From NCBI RefSeq assembly GCF_040412425.1, contig NC_089792.1, forward strand, positions 22,139,861-22,203,860: DNA of 64,000 bases. Reading direction: 5' to 3'. The position numbers were made by a program, and so were the translations under genes. Of the stretch, positions 22,786 through 35,241 are shown piece by piece (within the stretch, counting starts at the first letter, position 1; every line of letters starts with the position of its first letter). The notes under the pieces were generated by a model. It saw nothing but the letters and a program-made list of their open reading frames with translations. It searched no databases and was not told the origin of the DNA. This stretch comes from Macrobrachium rosenbergii (lineage: Eukaryota; Arthropoda; Malacostraca; Decapoda; Palaemonidae).

Positions 22786-24236
22786 TTCATCACAAATTAA
22801 CGTATGCCATTAGGGTTGCTGAGAGACATTGGATCACGCTGGCCCGGGTAAATAATATGGCGTACGTAGGTTTGAGTATTAGATACGTCCGGAACAGACT
22901 TTCTTGAGAGAATGGTTGTAAGGCTTAAGATTACCATGCACGGACAAGGCTAGGTTGCCACACGGCTAAGTTACATGGTTGGAGGAATGTATTTTACGTT
23001 ATGCTAAGGAGACCTGATTCAGGGCATGTGACGGGGTTTACTCGTGTTTACATTAGTGTGCAGTGTGGGCCAGGTTTGGCAATGGTGTGTGAGATTTGGC
23101 AACACTGTGGCGGGACAGCTCAAAGCTGTCTGGGCGGCGAGACAATGCAAGGTCGACAGGGAGGAATGAATGAAAAGGGGGCATTCTGGTACTGCTTAGT
23201 TACTGACTGGAATGGAATGTATCACGTGTTGCTTTATAGAGGAATTTTAAGCAAGGTGCAAATACTAAACAAATTTTCTTTTGGCTTGCATAGCCAGAAC
23301 AAAGTTTTATGGTTTTATTAGATTTACTTGATAAGGAAGAATAATATATTTGCCTAACGAATTGCTAACCTCAATGAGAGAGAGAGAGAGAGAGTAAAAA
23401 AAGAAATTTTAACTTCAGCGATACTGCGATACGAAAATTGCTGGACAGGTTAACCAATATAGGTTCTATTGTGTGCCTTACTCAGCTTTTTCGAATGGCG
23501 AAAATGTTGGAGCCACATGGGAAGGAAATACATGCACTATTTCGTTTTAAACACCAACAGCAACAAAAGTCACTTTACTTCCTAGCTAGCCTGTCGTGGA
23601 AAACATGCTATCATGCGTTAGCCATGAAAGCTTGTGTAAAGGTTAATAACTCTATTCTGTATGGGTTTGCATGCATGTGTCCTAACAATTTCCTACTCAC
23701 TTTGCAGTCACGATTTGGTCACACCTAACATAAAGATGAAACACTGCACCTACTGTGGAGTTGGATCACTTGTGCTCTTGTATGGGAATATTTTTACGCT
23801 AGTTAGAAGGTTCGTTTCTTTTGTTTGCAACCACCTTGATTGCGGCTATTCAGCTGATGATTGCGGCTGAAAGGGGGGAGGGGGGCAATCTGCAAGATTC
23901 CAAGCAAGGGTTGCCACTGATATGTTATGGCTGAGTGCAATGAGAACTTACCTTGAAAATTTATATCTGACTCTTTGGCCAAGTCCAGTAAACTTATGCA
24001 AAGGTGTAGGCTGAAGGCCTGCTTCAGAAGGGGGAAGTGTCAGGTAAACACTTAGGTTTTCGCTTACATGAATATATTTGCATTAGTTACATATCAGAAG
24101 AAAAGGGAGCGTAAATTGGACAGGTAAACAGATTCCTGCTGTGTCAAAGGAGTAACAAAACAACTGGGGTATTTTCCCTGATGTAACTCAAAGGCCCGCT
24201 TCAGAGGGGCACCGGAGAGGCGGGAGAAAGTGAGGG
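22786..24236. other. Stretch between minisatellite and gag, no gene recognised
   Basis: Contains (GA)11 at 23,373-23,394 and a short direct duplication ('aaggcc.gcttcagaggggg' at about 24,014 and 24,190) just 3' of the gag frame on the minus strand. Short open frames at 23,001-23,321 and 23,438-23,728 have no known motif. Confidence 0.45.
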
Positions 24237-25100
24237 TTATACCTCTGTGCACACAAGATGATGCTCAGATACACAGTAGGCCCATGAATCGGCCATGTGG
24301 CAGGGTTCCATAAGGGTGGTGGGTTGCTTATCATTTAGATATACAGCTAGGGGCACAGGCATACATTGGTAAAGGTCCTCCAGCATGGTCCGATTGTAGA
24401 GGTCCTCAAACGTAGTGCAAAACAAGGATTCAAACCAGCAGGTACCAGACTGGGTCTGATGACAGGCCCATTCAGTCCGGGACCAGCCAACTTCCTTGGC
24501 AAGACCTCGGAACCGCTGTCTCCATTTCTCTGGGGTTATTTTGTAGGCCTTCATGATGACTCTACGCACTTCACCCATGTCGCCTCTCTGGCTCTTCTCC
24601 AGTGAGCGAAGGGCTGCCTTAGTTTTTCCCTCCATGTCCTTGGCTGGTACTAAGGCCCTCTCTGTCTCGGTGGTGCTGTAGTTGTCAAAGAGTGCCTCTA
24701 TTTCCTCCAGCCATGCTTCTGGCTCGTCCTCAGTCCACTCGGGGATGAGGGAATTAATGCTGAAGATTGGAGCATTTGGGGTAGCAGGTGTGGGGCTGGA
24801 GGCTTGCTCTCTAGCCATAGCTTCGGCATTTTCCTTTTTTGCTCTTTCCAGCCCGAGCTCCTTTTCCATGAAGGCTAACTCATGCTGTCGTCTCCTTTCT
24901 TCTCTTTCATCTTCCAGTTGCCTCTGTTCGGCCTCATACCTCCTCTGCTTGGCTTCGTAATTCCGCCGTTCAAGTCTTTCTTCCTTCTCTTGCTTGGCCA
25001 AGTCATCCATCTGCTCCTTGACCCACGTGGCGAAGTCTAATCCAGTGAGACCTGCCGCCGTCCCCAGCTTCATGAAGGCTTTATAATTCTCTGCTGCCAT
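24237..25100 (-). CDS. Gypsy-type Gag, second family, open over 287 codons
   Basis: Structural capsid protein of a Ty3/Gypsy-type retrotransposon, or a gene derived from one. It starts MAAENYKAFMKLGTAAGLTG. Residues about 20-40 parallel the first family ('GLTGLDFATWVKEQMDD' against 'GLSGQSLRESVQGRMDD'). Residues about 38-110 are a charged coiled coil (ERLERRNYEAKQRRYEAEQR). Residues 120-150 contain 'IPEWTEDEPEAWLEEIEALF', the counterpart of 'MPKWTEAKPEVWLDRAE' in the other family. Residues 180-275 form a SCAN-like capsid domain ('MKAYKITPEKWRQRFRGL' through 'TTLMEPCHMADSWAY'). No zinc knuckle follows before the stop. The ATG is the first in the frame, and the frame is uninterrupted, unlike every other gag piece here. 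Confidence 0.85.
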   Translation of the reverse strand: MAAENYKAFMKLGTAAGLTGLDFATWVKEQMDDLAKQEKEERLERRNYEAKQRRYEAEQRQLEDEREERRRQHELAFMEKELGLERAKKENAEAMAREQASSPTPATPNAPIFSINSLIPEWTEDEPEAWLEEIEALFDNYSTTETERALVPAKDMEGKTKAALRSLEKSQRGDMGEVRRVIMKAYKITPEKWRQRFRGLAKEVGWSRTEWACHQTQSGTCWFESLFCTTFEDLYNRTMLEDLYQCMPVPLAVYLNDKQPTTLMEPCHMADSWAYCVSEHHLVCTEV

Positions 25101-26170
25101 GATTCTGGTGGGTAAGGGTGTCTATCCGGGTTGACCGGACATACTTGGGCAGCAAGGAAGGGTCCTTCAGATTTAGGGTGACTCTTCAGTGATGTGGCAC
25201 CCTTTCAATAAGGTGGCACTGTGGTTGGGTGTACTGTGTAAAGGTCACATTGGTGGCACTCAGTATCCTTAGGTACTGGTGTAGCTTAGGCACAAAAGGA
25301 CTTTTCGTCTGTGCTCCTTTTGTTTGGTTTTGGTTTTTCCAAGTTTGTTTGCAGGCACTATGGTGCCAGTGCGTTCCTAGGAACCCTTTACGTGAGTCCG
25401 CTAGTTTGTATTTAAGGAAGATGCACTCTACCCCAGCAGAGAGTAACAATTCAGTGAGAGAGCAAGGGAAGATAAGAGAGAGAGAGAGTGATGTAAGCTA
25501 TTCGGTTGATGTCAGTGCTTCAGATTAGTGGCACTAGGGAAGGAAGGAAAATGGAATTGTGGTTGCTTTTGAGGCCCTTGTGAGTGGCTGGTCCCAGTAC
25601 CCGCTGTGCTACTACCCCCTTCTCATGCAGAGGGGGGAAAGGCTACCTTTTGATTAAGTTTGGGTAAAAGACCTTGCTTCTGACCAACCGTTTCTAACTG
25701 TAATTAATCTTAACTTGTCCTCATCTATTTGTGGGACAGAGGTGTTTCTGGTTATTTGGTTTAGTTGAATTAATTATCCCGGTGTCGGCCCGAACTTTCT
25801 ATGAAGAGGGCCACTTACACTAGGTTAGGTTAGGTTGAATGCTTACTTGAATATATGAGAGAGAGAGAGAGAGATATTAAGCCAGTAAATTTGTGCTGCC
25901 TGAGGAAATTTAGGTAAAATTTTTATAACTGCACACTGTCAGGATTCTTATCTGAAGATATGTCTTCTTGGGCTCTCTTTGGGCATTAGTTTAGCAACAA
26001 TAGCTTTCCCTGTGGCCGAGTCGTACGTCTTACTCTGAGGAGTTATGATTAAAATTATAAGTTCTTTTCTTTATATGATTTCTTACCCCAGTGGATTTGT
26101 ATAGGAACTTGTTATATATTTCCTAACTAAGACCTATCATTCCCTGACTAAATTATATCTTGGTTTTTAT
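25101..26170. other. Upstream flank of the gag frame, no LTR identified
   Basis: Repeated 'ggtggcact' motifs occur at 25,194-25,262. A (GA) tract lies at 25,857-25,874 and a short TTAGG-like run at 25,822-25,836. No direct repeat of this stretch was found on the other side of the element, so LTRs are not demonstrated. Confidence 0.4.
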
Positions 26171-26299
26171 CTATTGTATGGAACCCTATCCTACTTTCTA
26201 TCTATCGCAGTCTATGTCTGGCTAAGATTTTGCGAGGTGGGTTACTCCGCGCAACGAAGTAGTCCCAAAGTGGCAATGAGGCAGATGCTAAAGGTGACT

Positions 26300-26605
26300 G
26301 TGGCGCTACAAACCAATCACACAACCAATAACAACAAAGGTTTTAAGATGGCGGACATGGTGAGCTGTCAACCTGGGCTCCAAAATGTCGGACGAATCCC
26401 GTTAGCACACAACAAATGCAGCTGGAAGCAGGCTCGGCGGATGAATACAGGTCTCAGGCACGTTTGTTTACAATTGAATCACACAAAGCACTCGAATTCC
26501 TCTCACAAATGAACGAAGCAAATGCAGGAATACAGCTTTACTCTAAATACACCAACAATGCAAAGGATTTTACGTTAGGGAGATGGAAAACGAAATTATT
26601 ACGAG
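26300..26605 (+). CDS. Candidate 5' exon of a host gene
   Basis: I do not recognise the protein. From the ATG at 26,416 a frame of 63 codons plus one base reads MQLEAGSADEYRSQARLFTI and continues as a mixed-composition, helix-prone sequence (ALEFLSQMNEANAGIQLYSK). It ends at 'acgag|gtaagc', a strong 5' splice site, at 26,605. Two CCAAT motifs lie upstream at about 26,315-26,330. 'aagatggcggac' (26,346-26,357) resembles a YY1-type site or start-codon context common in housekeeping promoters; its own frame (MADMVSCQPGLQ) overlaps the first. The composition differs from the AT-rich flanks and no transposon motif is visible. It may be a first coding exon, a decayed exon or a chance frame; the downstream exon is not identified. 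Confidence 0.35.
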
Positions 26606-27214
26606 GTAAGCTAGGGAAGCCACTCAAACGAAAGATCCCTCTCGTCAGAAGTTACATTTCTATCCTGGGCACAGCCCAGTCACTTTTTTTAGCCAGCACT
26701 AGGTTTTCCAGTGATGAAATTTTCATAAGGATCAAAATGTTACGCCTTTCGTCATCGTCCTAAACCAAACAGAAACAGACACAGGCAGGTAGAAAAAAAA
26801 GTCGGAGAACCTAATAAATAAAAGAAAGCGTTTATAAAAGCATAAATTTAAAAGAGAGAAAATTATTCATAGTATTGTATTCTATCTTCCCTTCAGAGTT
26901 TTCATGCAAACTTTCCCATCCCCTAATGTTTTCTTTGCCTTCATCCAGGAATTTCAGGATTTGGGAGACATGTTTCTGAAAAGAAATAGTTGGCTGTATA
27001 TTTTGCACCATCCAGTTTCCATCACCTCACCCATTTTTCCGAGGGAATGTCAAGTATTTATTTCGGATTTCGTGATTCTTTTACGTTTAACGTTTTCCTC
27101 TGAAACAGATTCGTGATCCCTAATATTTCATATCTTTTGTTCATTCTCGTGATAGCACTGACAAATGTTTATTAATTTAAGTCTAAGTATTTCTAGCTAG
27201 CCAAGGCTTTCCCA
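26606..27214. other. Non-coding stretch, possible intron
   Basis: Begins with the gtaagc donor-like sequence. No further exon was recognised. Confidence 0.35.
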
Positions 27215-27232
27215 TATATATCTAATATATAT

Positions 27233-27301
<69 letters not shown>

Positions 27302-27345
27302 ATGTATGTGTATATATATGTATATGTATATACACATACATAAAT
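27215..27345. repeat. (AT)n-(TG)n microsatellite
   Basis: (AT)n about 27,236-27,281, then (TG)n to 27,300 and degenerate TATG/TATA sequence. Confidence 0.95.
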
Positions 27346-28392
27346 ATAGTTAATCCATATTATCCAAGTACAAAGTTATTTTTATAGTTTTGACAACGAT
27401 TAATACTGTATATAACAAGCAAGTTAATTAGAGAGATACCAAAAATTTGCGCAACAGGAAATTACAGTCAGTAGCTCTGTGATAAATGGGAATATGAATT
27501 TCACATTAATTCTTTCCATCAAAAGAAATGAACAGTGATGGTGCAGGAAAATTTCATTGCATAGGGAATGTATAATGTACATTGTATGAACAATCGCCAA
27601 AGAAAGATTAGAATAATGTCTCAGTATTTCAGTGATGTAATACAACGAACTGAATAAGCCCATCTGTTGTTAAAGTGAGATAAAAAAAAAAAGAATGCTT
27701 ATATTCTCTGAGGACAGGGAAATTACGAAATTACAAAAAGAAATAACTTGCCTTGCTATAGTATTCACTAAGAATAACAGTCTTCGTCCATTGAAAATCT
27801 TTGTTACGTTTCATTTCAGAAAAATAATAGTTAAAAAAGCATCAATTAAGAGCTCATCTTAAAACATCAAGGGATCTTGTATAACAGATCCATCAAGGTT
27901 TTTATTATTTTTTGTTGGAATAAGGAATTAAACTGCTTGAATAAATTTTGACATTTACACGATAACCGTGCTTTTTTTTATACTTTAGAGAAAAGAAGTC
28001 ATGCCAAAGATTCAGGTGGTGCCAAAAAAGGTTTAGTTTTGATATGATTATCATCCTAAGAATGAAAAATTTCATTTTCAATAAAATACGTAAAATGTAC
28101 AGATTTTCATGATTACTTAGCCTGGTCCAAATGTTAATAAACGTTATGCTGTTAGTTCCATTGAGAAATAAGTTTTATGAAGGGCACATGTGTACTCTCT
28201 GAGGGTTTCGGCTCAACTAACTCCTGACAAATTTCAAAAGATTTTTAATAGTCTTTATGTTCATTCTGCCGTGCCGTCCTCCTGCGATGTAAATATTGTA
28301 ATTTCATCATTCTAAGTACCTTTCCTTTTTTCAAAAATGGTAAATAAAAAAAACTGGTATGGATCATAATATTAGTTGTTTTTATGTTTTTT
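27346..28392. other. AT-rich non-coding stretch
   Basis: No supportable feature was seen. Confidence 0.5.
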
Positions 28393-28395
28393 ATA

Positions 28396-28464
<69 letters not shown>

Positions 28465-28566
28465 GTTTCTAAACTTTTTTAAAGCATCTTTTCCTTTTCT
28501 GTCTTCCACTCTCTTTATATTAGAACTTATTTTTCTTTCTTCAGTAGGCATTACTGTCTTGGCAAT

Positions 28567-28624
<58 letters not shown>
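28393..28624. repeat. (AT)n and (CT)n microsatellites
   Basis: (AT)n at 28,393-28,461 and (CT)n at 28,570-28,624, separated by about 108 bp of unique sequence. Confidence 0.96.
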
Positions 28625-28627
<3 letters not shown>

Positions 28628-28786
28628 ATTAAATTGACTTCTCTCAAAATTCATTATAATTTTTCTATTCGGAGGAAAGCTATTGTTTGCCTATCAAGGC
28701 TCTGCTCCTCTTAATTGTTGAAAGAAACCTTTTTATAAGCTGAGCGTTTACTCGTTTCCAAATGCAACTTGGCCATTGTTTACCTT

Positions 28787-28846
28787 CATATATATATACA
28801 CACACACATCAGTATATTATATTATATATATATATATATGTGTATT

Positions 28847-28935
<89 letters not shown>

Positions 28936-28943
28936 TATATTCT
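28787..28943. repeat. Interrupted (AT)n microsatellite
   Basis: Several (AT)n blocks broken by single G or C substitutions, with a short (CA)n at 28,799-28,808. Confidence 0.95.
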
Positions 28944-30829
28944 AAATAATATGGATATATATACTTTTCAAACAACATTCCAAAAAGCCTGATACCTTTT
29001 CATGATACCATTTACACTTAATGTTCTTTTTGAATTATGGCTTTTCTATACAAGAGAGCTAAGAAGTCAAGTTTTACTTGTAAAAAGTACTTCTTTCTCT
29101 AGCCTATATAATGACAATTAAATTTCAGTTTGCAATTAGGTATTTTAAAGCTTCATCTCTGTAATACTTAATGACGATTTAAAAACTTTTATCAAAGCCT
29201 TAAGACTGAAATCTAAACAGGAATTTGATCTCTGACATGTGGGAGCTCATTGTGGGCTGTGATATGTCTTTTGTGCCGATAACATTTTAGTTACGGAGGC
29301 TGTTTGTCGTGTAAATGCCATTTACAATAAACGAAAAATTCAATTTCATTCTTAATTGCAAATGCATTTAATATTTAAGTATACTGAATGGAACCTATGA
29401 ATTTACAATGGTATTTTTTTGAAAATGTATTCGATCTCGTATAAGTGAATGCAGTCCGTGAATTTGCACGAGTATTTATGCAGTGTATGGAGAGAGAAAT
29501 GATTTGGACATTAAATTTGAAAGTTACGCTGATATCACTCAAGAGAGAAGATAGTACTGGTACGTGTGATATTTAAGATACTGTTTTTTAATGTTTCCCA
29601 TGTGTTGTTGAATAAAAAATAAAAACAAAATAAAAACGTTTAAAACGAGAAACAAGAAACAAATCTTTTAAGCAAAAGAATGCCATTCATTCCACCTTTT
29701 CACGGCCAAAATGAGGCCGCTAGAAAGTTATTCTGTCATTTTGTCATTCACTGAAAATGTCCTCAGTGAAGTACATAATGCTTTCCGAATACGTTTTAGA
29801 AGTACTTAATTTAAATGTATAAATGCGTTGTAACATTCGCATCCTGTATAAAGTATTCACGACTTTCTCCTACCTTGAGGAGTTCAGTTTCATTTTCTGC
29901 GCGGGGGCTGGAAAGATAACAGTGCAACAGATACGTGTTCTTTGAACTGGCATGTAACTGGAGGAGACGTTTTCCTAATTTAGAAGTTTACTTGGTGGGA
30001 ACGTTCCTCGAGGCTGGAATTTATTTGATCTGGTGCTATATCTCATGCAAGTCCCTGGCCTCGTTAGTAAGGCCCCCCTAAAAAAAAAAAAAGTAAATGG
30101 TTAATTTAAATGCATAGAAAAAAGTAAGAAAATAAATAAATGGGAAACGTTACTTATATTGCCATCATCTCAAAATCTGTTTATTATAGCTCTTTAAGAA
30201 TTATAAAATCTTATACTGTTAGAATTCTAGGTATTGTTTGTAAGGCCTTCAGTACATTCTCCTCCCTCCCTCACATATCAAACTCAGTAATGTATAATAT
30301 TTATGCACAAACACCATCCACTTTCCTCTCAAATATTCCATTTTCATGGTAAATTCCACTTGAAATTATATTTCCATTCGCGGATAGATTATGAAAGTAA
30401 ATATATACATGAATTGCGCGGATTTTGATATTCAGAACCTAACTTAACTTCAGAATAATAGGTCATTAGATACTGTGCCGTACTGTAAGATTGATTATGT
30501 ATGAAAATTTAAAATAAATATGAATAATGTTTTAATAGCGGCAAAGTGAACGAAAGTCTTTTATGCAGATCGTTTTAGTCTTATCTCCAAGAATTCAATT
30601 TCCTCAGTTGAAACTTTCCTCAGAATTGAGTTCTTGGATCAAGTCACGTCTCCAGTAATATCAAGGGTTAAAACTTTACCCATCCCCCTCCATTTTTTTT
30701 TTAAGTGTTCAGAATGTCTGTTCAGATGTTTACGCCCAAAATTTATCTCATGTATATATGAATTTCTTACTATTTCAGATGTTTACGCTACCAAAATTTA
30801 TCACCTGAATACTTACACATATATGTATA
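28944..30829. other. AT-rich non-coding stretch
   Basis: A poly-A run lies at 30,078-30,091. No gene, RNA or repeat family was recognised. Confidence 0.5.
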
Positions 30830-30911
30830 GATATATGTATACAACATATATATATATTGTATTATATACATATATTATATATATGCATACATACAGTATT
30901 GTATATATATA

Positions 30912-30992
<81 letters not shown>
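30830..30992. repeat. (AT)n microsatellite
   Basis: Interrupted, then pure (AT)n from about 30,915 to 30,992. Confidence 0.96.
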
Positions 30993-31002
<10 letters not shown>

Positions 31003-31736
31003 GTATGCATATAAAATTCATCCTGTGGAAAAGAGACTGAAATATGGATTGTCATAGAATATAGTAGTCGCAACATATAAAATATACAAGAAAGGGTATA
31101 GGAAAATAAGCAGAAATTAGCAAACAAGACTTACAGAAGGCTGGAGATTTCGAACATGAGACAAACAACGTCAAGGAAGATTAAACTGAACACGTACTTG
31201 GTAGTGAATGTATGATGATTTGTTACTGCTATATTTCGTTAAACTTCACGTTTGTCGTTGAATAAATCCGTTGTTCATCAGTACTTAAGAAACGAAATTA
31301 TATTTATCAGAAAGATATTTCTACATCTGACACGCAAGCTCCGGTTACTGTGCCCCTCTCTGCGCAGAATAAAAGGAAATAATATGATACGAACCACAGC
31401 TCTTACGCCTAGGGAGCCAAAGATAGTTCCCATAGCCCTAGAAAGGTAGTAAAAGATGCCACAATCTCCGATAAGCGCAATACAGCCATCGCCCTTAAGT
31501 GCCCGAGAGCAGCGTCTTGCGGCTTAGATGGTGGGGAAAAGCCTTTTCTAGATTCTTTACTTATTTTCCTTATCACGGAATAGGGAAACGTCGTTGGTTT
31601 AAGCATATATCACCCACTGTATGGAAAATAGTTAGGGCGTGTTATTGTTTGTTTTCGAAATCAGTTAGACATGACAGTGTCGACAGTGAACGTGATGAAG
31701 TAAATATTTATTCGATAGTTAAATGCTTAAGGTTTT
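30993..31736. other. Non-coding stretch with a possible dispersed repeat
   Basis: The segment 31,495-31,520 ('gtgcccgagagcagcgtctt') is nearly repeated at 36,220-36,240 ('gtgcccgagagtagcgtctt'), which suggests two members of one unidentified repeat. Confidence 0.4.
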
Positions 31737-31761
31737 ATATATATATGTATATTATAAAACA

Positions 31762-31797
<36 letters not shown>

Positions 31798-31812
31798 TAT
31801 ATATATATATAA
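31737..31812. repeat. (AT)n microsatellite
   Basis: Interrupted (AT)n blocks. Confidence 0.93.
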
Positions 31813-34250
31813 GTATAATATAATTCACTGATATTGAATATATTTTTAATTCTTCAGAAGTTTCTTTTCCTCTCAACCCAGGATTGCGAGTTAATTTAAA
31901 TATTAAGGGGATTTCCCTGCAAGGTTAATCACATTCACGGTCATAAATATTCAAGAATCTTGGCTGAAAGAACCCAGGAAAATATTGCAGTGAGAATTTA
32001 GTCGTCAGATTTTGCATTCTTCGTCACCTATCATCTCTTTCCATCAAGAAATTTAATTATATATATTTTAAAGTATTAGATGGTATAAGTCCTTGCATCG
32101 GCTCCCTTCTCGTTCAGATATTCTAGTTCCTTCGCTCTGCTCCTACATCGGGAAAAAATCAGATTATATTTAAAATAGTGGATGGTACTAGTCTTTGCAA
32201 CGGCTCCACTTTTCATTAGTTTTCTTGGGCCATTCTTTATCTTCCACTTTCGACTTACTGTAGTCCATAAATTCTTTCAATATAATTTTTCCGTTTTCAC
32301 TTTCAGTGTTAATTTACGAAGACATGTTGCTAATGAGAATCTCATTCGAGTTGTCATCACCAATGAAAAAAGTTAACAAAATGTCTTAAATTGCACTTTT
32401 CCGAAATCTGTCAAGTTTTGAGTGCTTTGACTTGAAATGCTGAAGGAAGGCGTAGCATCAGAGAACGTGACAAGGCAGTTTTCTTTTCATCTAGAAGTTC
32501 ATAGGTTTTTTTTTTTTTTAATTAAAGTGCGGAAAATGAAGTTGATAATTGCCACATTACGACTGTCAACCAGCTCGAGGCCTTTAAATGATAGAATTGC
32601 TTTATATAAGATGACACAGTATATCTTCATTGTGGCGTACGAAATTAAATTAAAATCAAGAAAACTTTAGTTAGCAAAGAAAAAGACAATCGAAAGTTGG
32701 CGATGAATTTCAAATATGCAAATAACAGAAAAAGAGAAAAGTGTCATGTATATAACCTCATCAACCTTAGTTTTTATATGTAAAAGAATATGCAGATTAT
32801 ACAGCAAATGAAAACTTCATTTATATGCATCAGATATATGGCAAGGCTTTCACAATTGCCACAATTTTTAGATGGTCAAACATCCATTGGATGAGATGTT
32901 TTCTGCCTGTTACTTCCAAGAAAGAACCCATTCAGAATTGAAACAACAGATTGGCTAATTGTTTTATATACACAGGTGGGGAACAAAATTATAGCAACTT
33001 CTCTGATCGTACGACTGAAGCTGGGAAAAATCTGTACACAAATGTGTGTATGCTTAAATTATTTATTGTTTTCAAAAGCTAACTAATATTCTCCACCAGA
33101 ACGAAGCTAAAGATATACTTTCCAAAATAAGAAGGAAATATAGATATTTTCATGGCAAAAAAAAAAAATTAATTTAAAAGAATTAGAAATAAAATGAAGT
33201 GCTTACGCTTCCTTATGGCCATAGCTTTTAAAAATGGTTCCTGGTCCCTTTCAAAGCTTAAATGTCATAAAACACCCTCTCGGTCTCTGTCTCTGCTGAT
33301 TTCCAATTTTCTTCTCCCGTTGGAAGCTGGATCGGGGCCAGATGGACTGACATTCAACGTTTAAACATTCTCCCCAGTTTTTCGTTCGTTTTTAAAGAGA
33401 ATCCTTCGGAAATTCTCTACTTGGCCTGATTTGTTAATACCGGTTGCATACATGCAGACGTATATACACAACCAATTGCAGCTCTTTGAATAGCGTATGA
33501 TTACTCTTGCTCTATATTATTTAAAAAATGAAAAAGGGTAATTAAAAGAAAAAAAAAGGATATTTCGTCTGTCGGGGGGGAAAAAACTGACGGCCAAACA
33601 CCAATGTAGAACACAGAAAATGTTCATTAACCCAAGGGGTTACTCGACCATCACACATTATCCTTTTTTTTTTTTTCCATAATTCGTGGTTCCTTGTTTT
33701 TGTTTTATTTGTTCTTAAAACATAAATGATTTTTGGTAAGCTCCTGTAAATTTTAACGGCCATTTAAAAAAAAAAGATTAAGAGACGAATTCCAGTTTCT
33801 GGATGGTTCATATTCTTGTTTGGGATTTAATTTTGTATCTGTGATTTGAGACCAAAATTTGAAGAGCTAATTATTTTTTTTGGTGCTTAGGATTGAAGAG
33901 TAAATCTGAATCCAGTTTTTATATATACATATACCCCTACCCTCCCAATCCTGTGCCTGCCCTACCCCCACCCAGGGCTGGACAAACAGGTTTGCAGGAG
34001 GAGGGTGGATGTATTATATCTCCCCTACCCTCTGGATCCCCTACCTACCCCACCCCCACCCGGGGCAGACAAACAAGATCCACCTGATTTTATAGATATA
34101 TAAATACAGCCTATATGTGTATGTGTATGTATAACATTTTGAATTGTTTTATTATTGCGAGGATGTTTGAAGTCATAATCACTTAACTTCTGGTACAAAT
34201 GCTTTGTTGATTTATTCCAAATACAGTAATCCCTTGGTTATCCGGAAAAA
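31813..34250. other. AT-rich non-coding stretch
   Basis: A diverged local duplication is visible: 'agatggtataagtccttgca' (about 32,078) against 'ggatggtactagtctttgca' (about 32,182). Two similar C-rich blocks ('ccccaccc.gg' followed by 'gacaaaca') lie at about 33,965 and 34,050. No gene was recognised. Confidence 0.45.
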
Positions 34251-34251
34251 A

Positions 34252-34342
34252 AGTATGCTTAGTTTTTGACCACAGAGCTGATTAACAGCTCTCCTAGGGC
34301 TGGCCAAGGATTAATAAGAACCAATTGGTTACCTCAACGGAT
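34252..34342 (-). repeat. SINE fragment
   Basis: Carries the 3' part of the tRNA-headed SINE ('agctgattaacagctctcct' followed by 'agggctggcc') in reverse orientation. The tRNA head is absent. Confidence 0.8.
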
Positions 34343-35116
34343 CCGATACTGACATTACCCAGCACACCTGGACCATTAACCAAGGACCAAAGATGTGATG
34401 TATAAATTTAAAAAAATATTTGAAAACTGCTTTCAGATCATTGGCAATGCTGTTTTGGCCTCAGGAAAGTGTTGGTGACATTTCTTACGCTCATGAACAG
34501 ACTGAGAAAGGGTTTTGGGCGGGTAGGGGAGGCCTCAAGAAATTTAGAAGGTAGGGGGAGGGGTGACTGGCTGGATGCCATGGGAGAGGAGGGGCAGTAA
34601 GGCTGTGTAGAGAAACTCGCTCAGAGAAAGGTTGTTTTGGAAGGGGTGGAGGCGGGGAGTTTCCCTGTCTGGGATGGGGTGGGGATGCACTGTGGGATGG
34701 GTGAAGAGGGCTAGGTAGATGTCTGACTTGCTAGAGCGTGTTTTGTTACCTGTTTTATGTTGATGATAATATTTTAGTAAAGGATATTTACGGTACTGAG
34801 ATATGGAAGAGAGAGAGAGAGAGAGCATTGCTTACATTAAAGCCTATACAGAAGCACACACTCCTTATGTAATATTCATTAAAAATTTTACTGTATTTTA
34901 TAATTTTTTGTTTACAACCCAAGAGATGAATGCAGTCGTGTGTGTAGGGTACGTAGGTATGCACACTCATTCACTGGCGTTGGTGAACTATTACAGTAGA
35001 GCTTGTTTTGTTTCGTGTTTTAACACATACGATATTTCCACATTTTATTAAAGGAAATATGTACACTTTTGCACTGTAACTTGTAATGAAATACATCAAG
35101 CACAAAGAAAAAAAGA
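34343..35116. other. Non-coding stretch
   Basis: A GA tract lies at 34,806-34,825. No gene was recognised. Confidence 0.5.
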
Positions 35117-35118
35117 TA

Positions 35119-35215
<97 letters not shown>

Positions 35216-35241
35216 GAGAGAGAGAAGAGAGAGAGAGAGAG
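35117..35241. repeat. (AT)n-(GA)n microsatellite
   Basis: (AT)n of about 90 bp followed by interrupted (GA)n. The sequences flanking the GA tracts at 34,826-35,030 and 35,242-35,440 resemble each other ('acaacccaa.ag' then 'gcagtcgtgtg.gtagggta' against 'gctcaatcgtgtgcataggg'). This indicates a direct duplication of about 410 bp spacing. Confidence 0.9.

Noticed and set aside
15300..25100. Endogenous virus (for example with an envelope gene) instead of a retrotransposon
   Set aside because: Only gag, zinc-knuckle and protease-like pieces are visible. No envelope-like, integrase or reverse transcriptase frame was found in this region.
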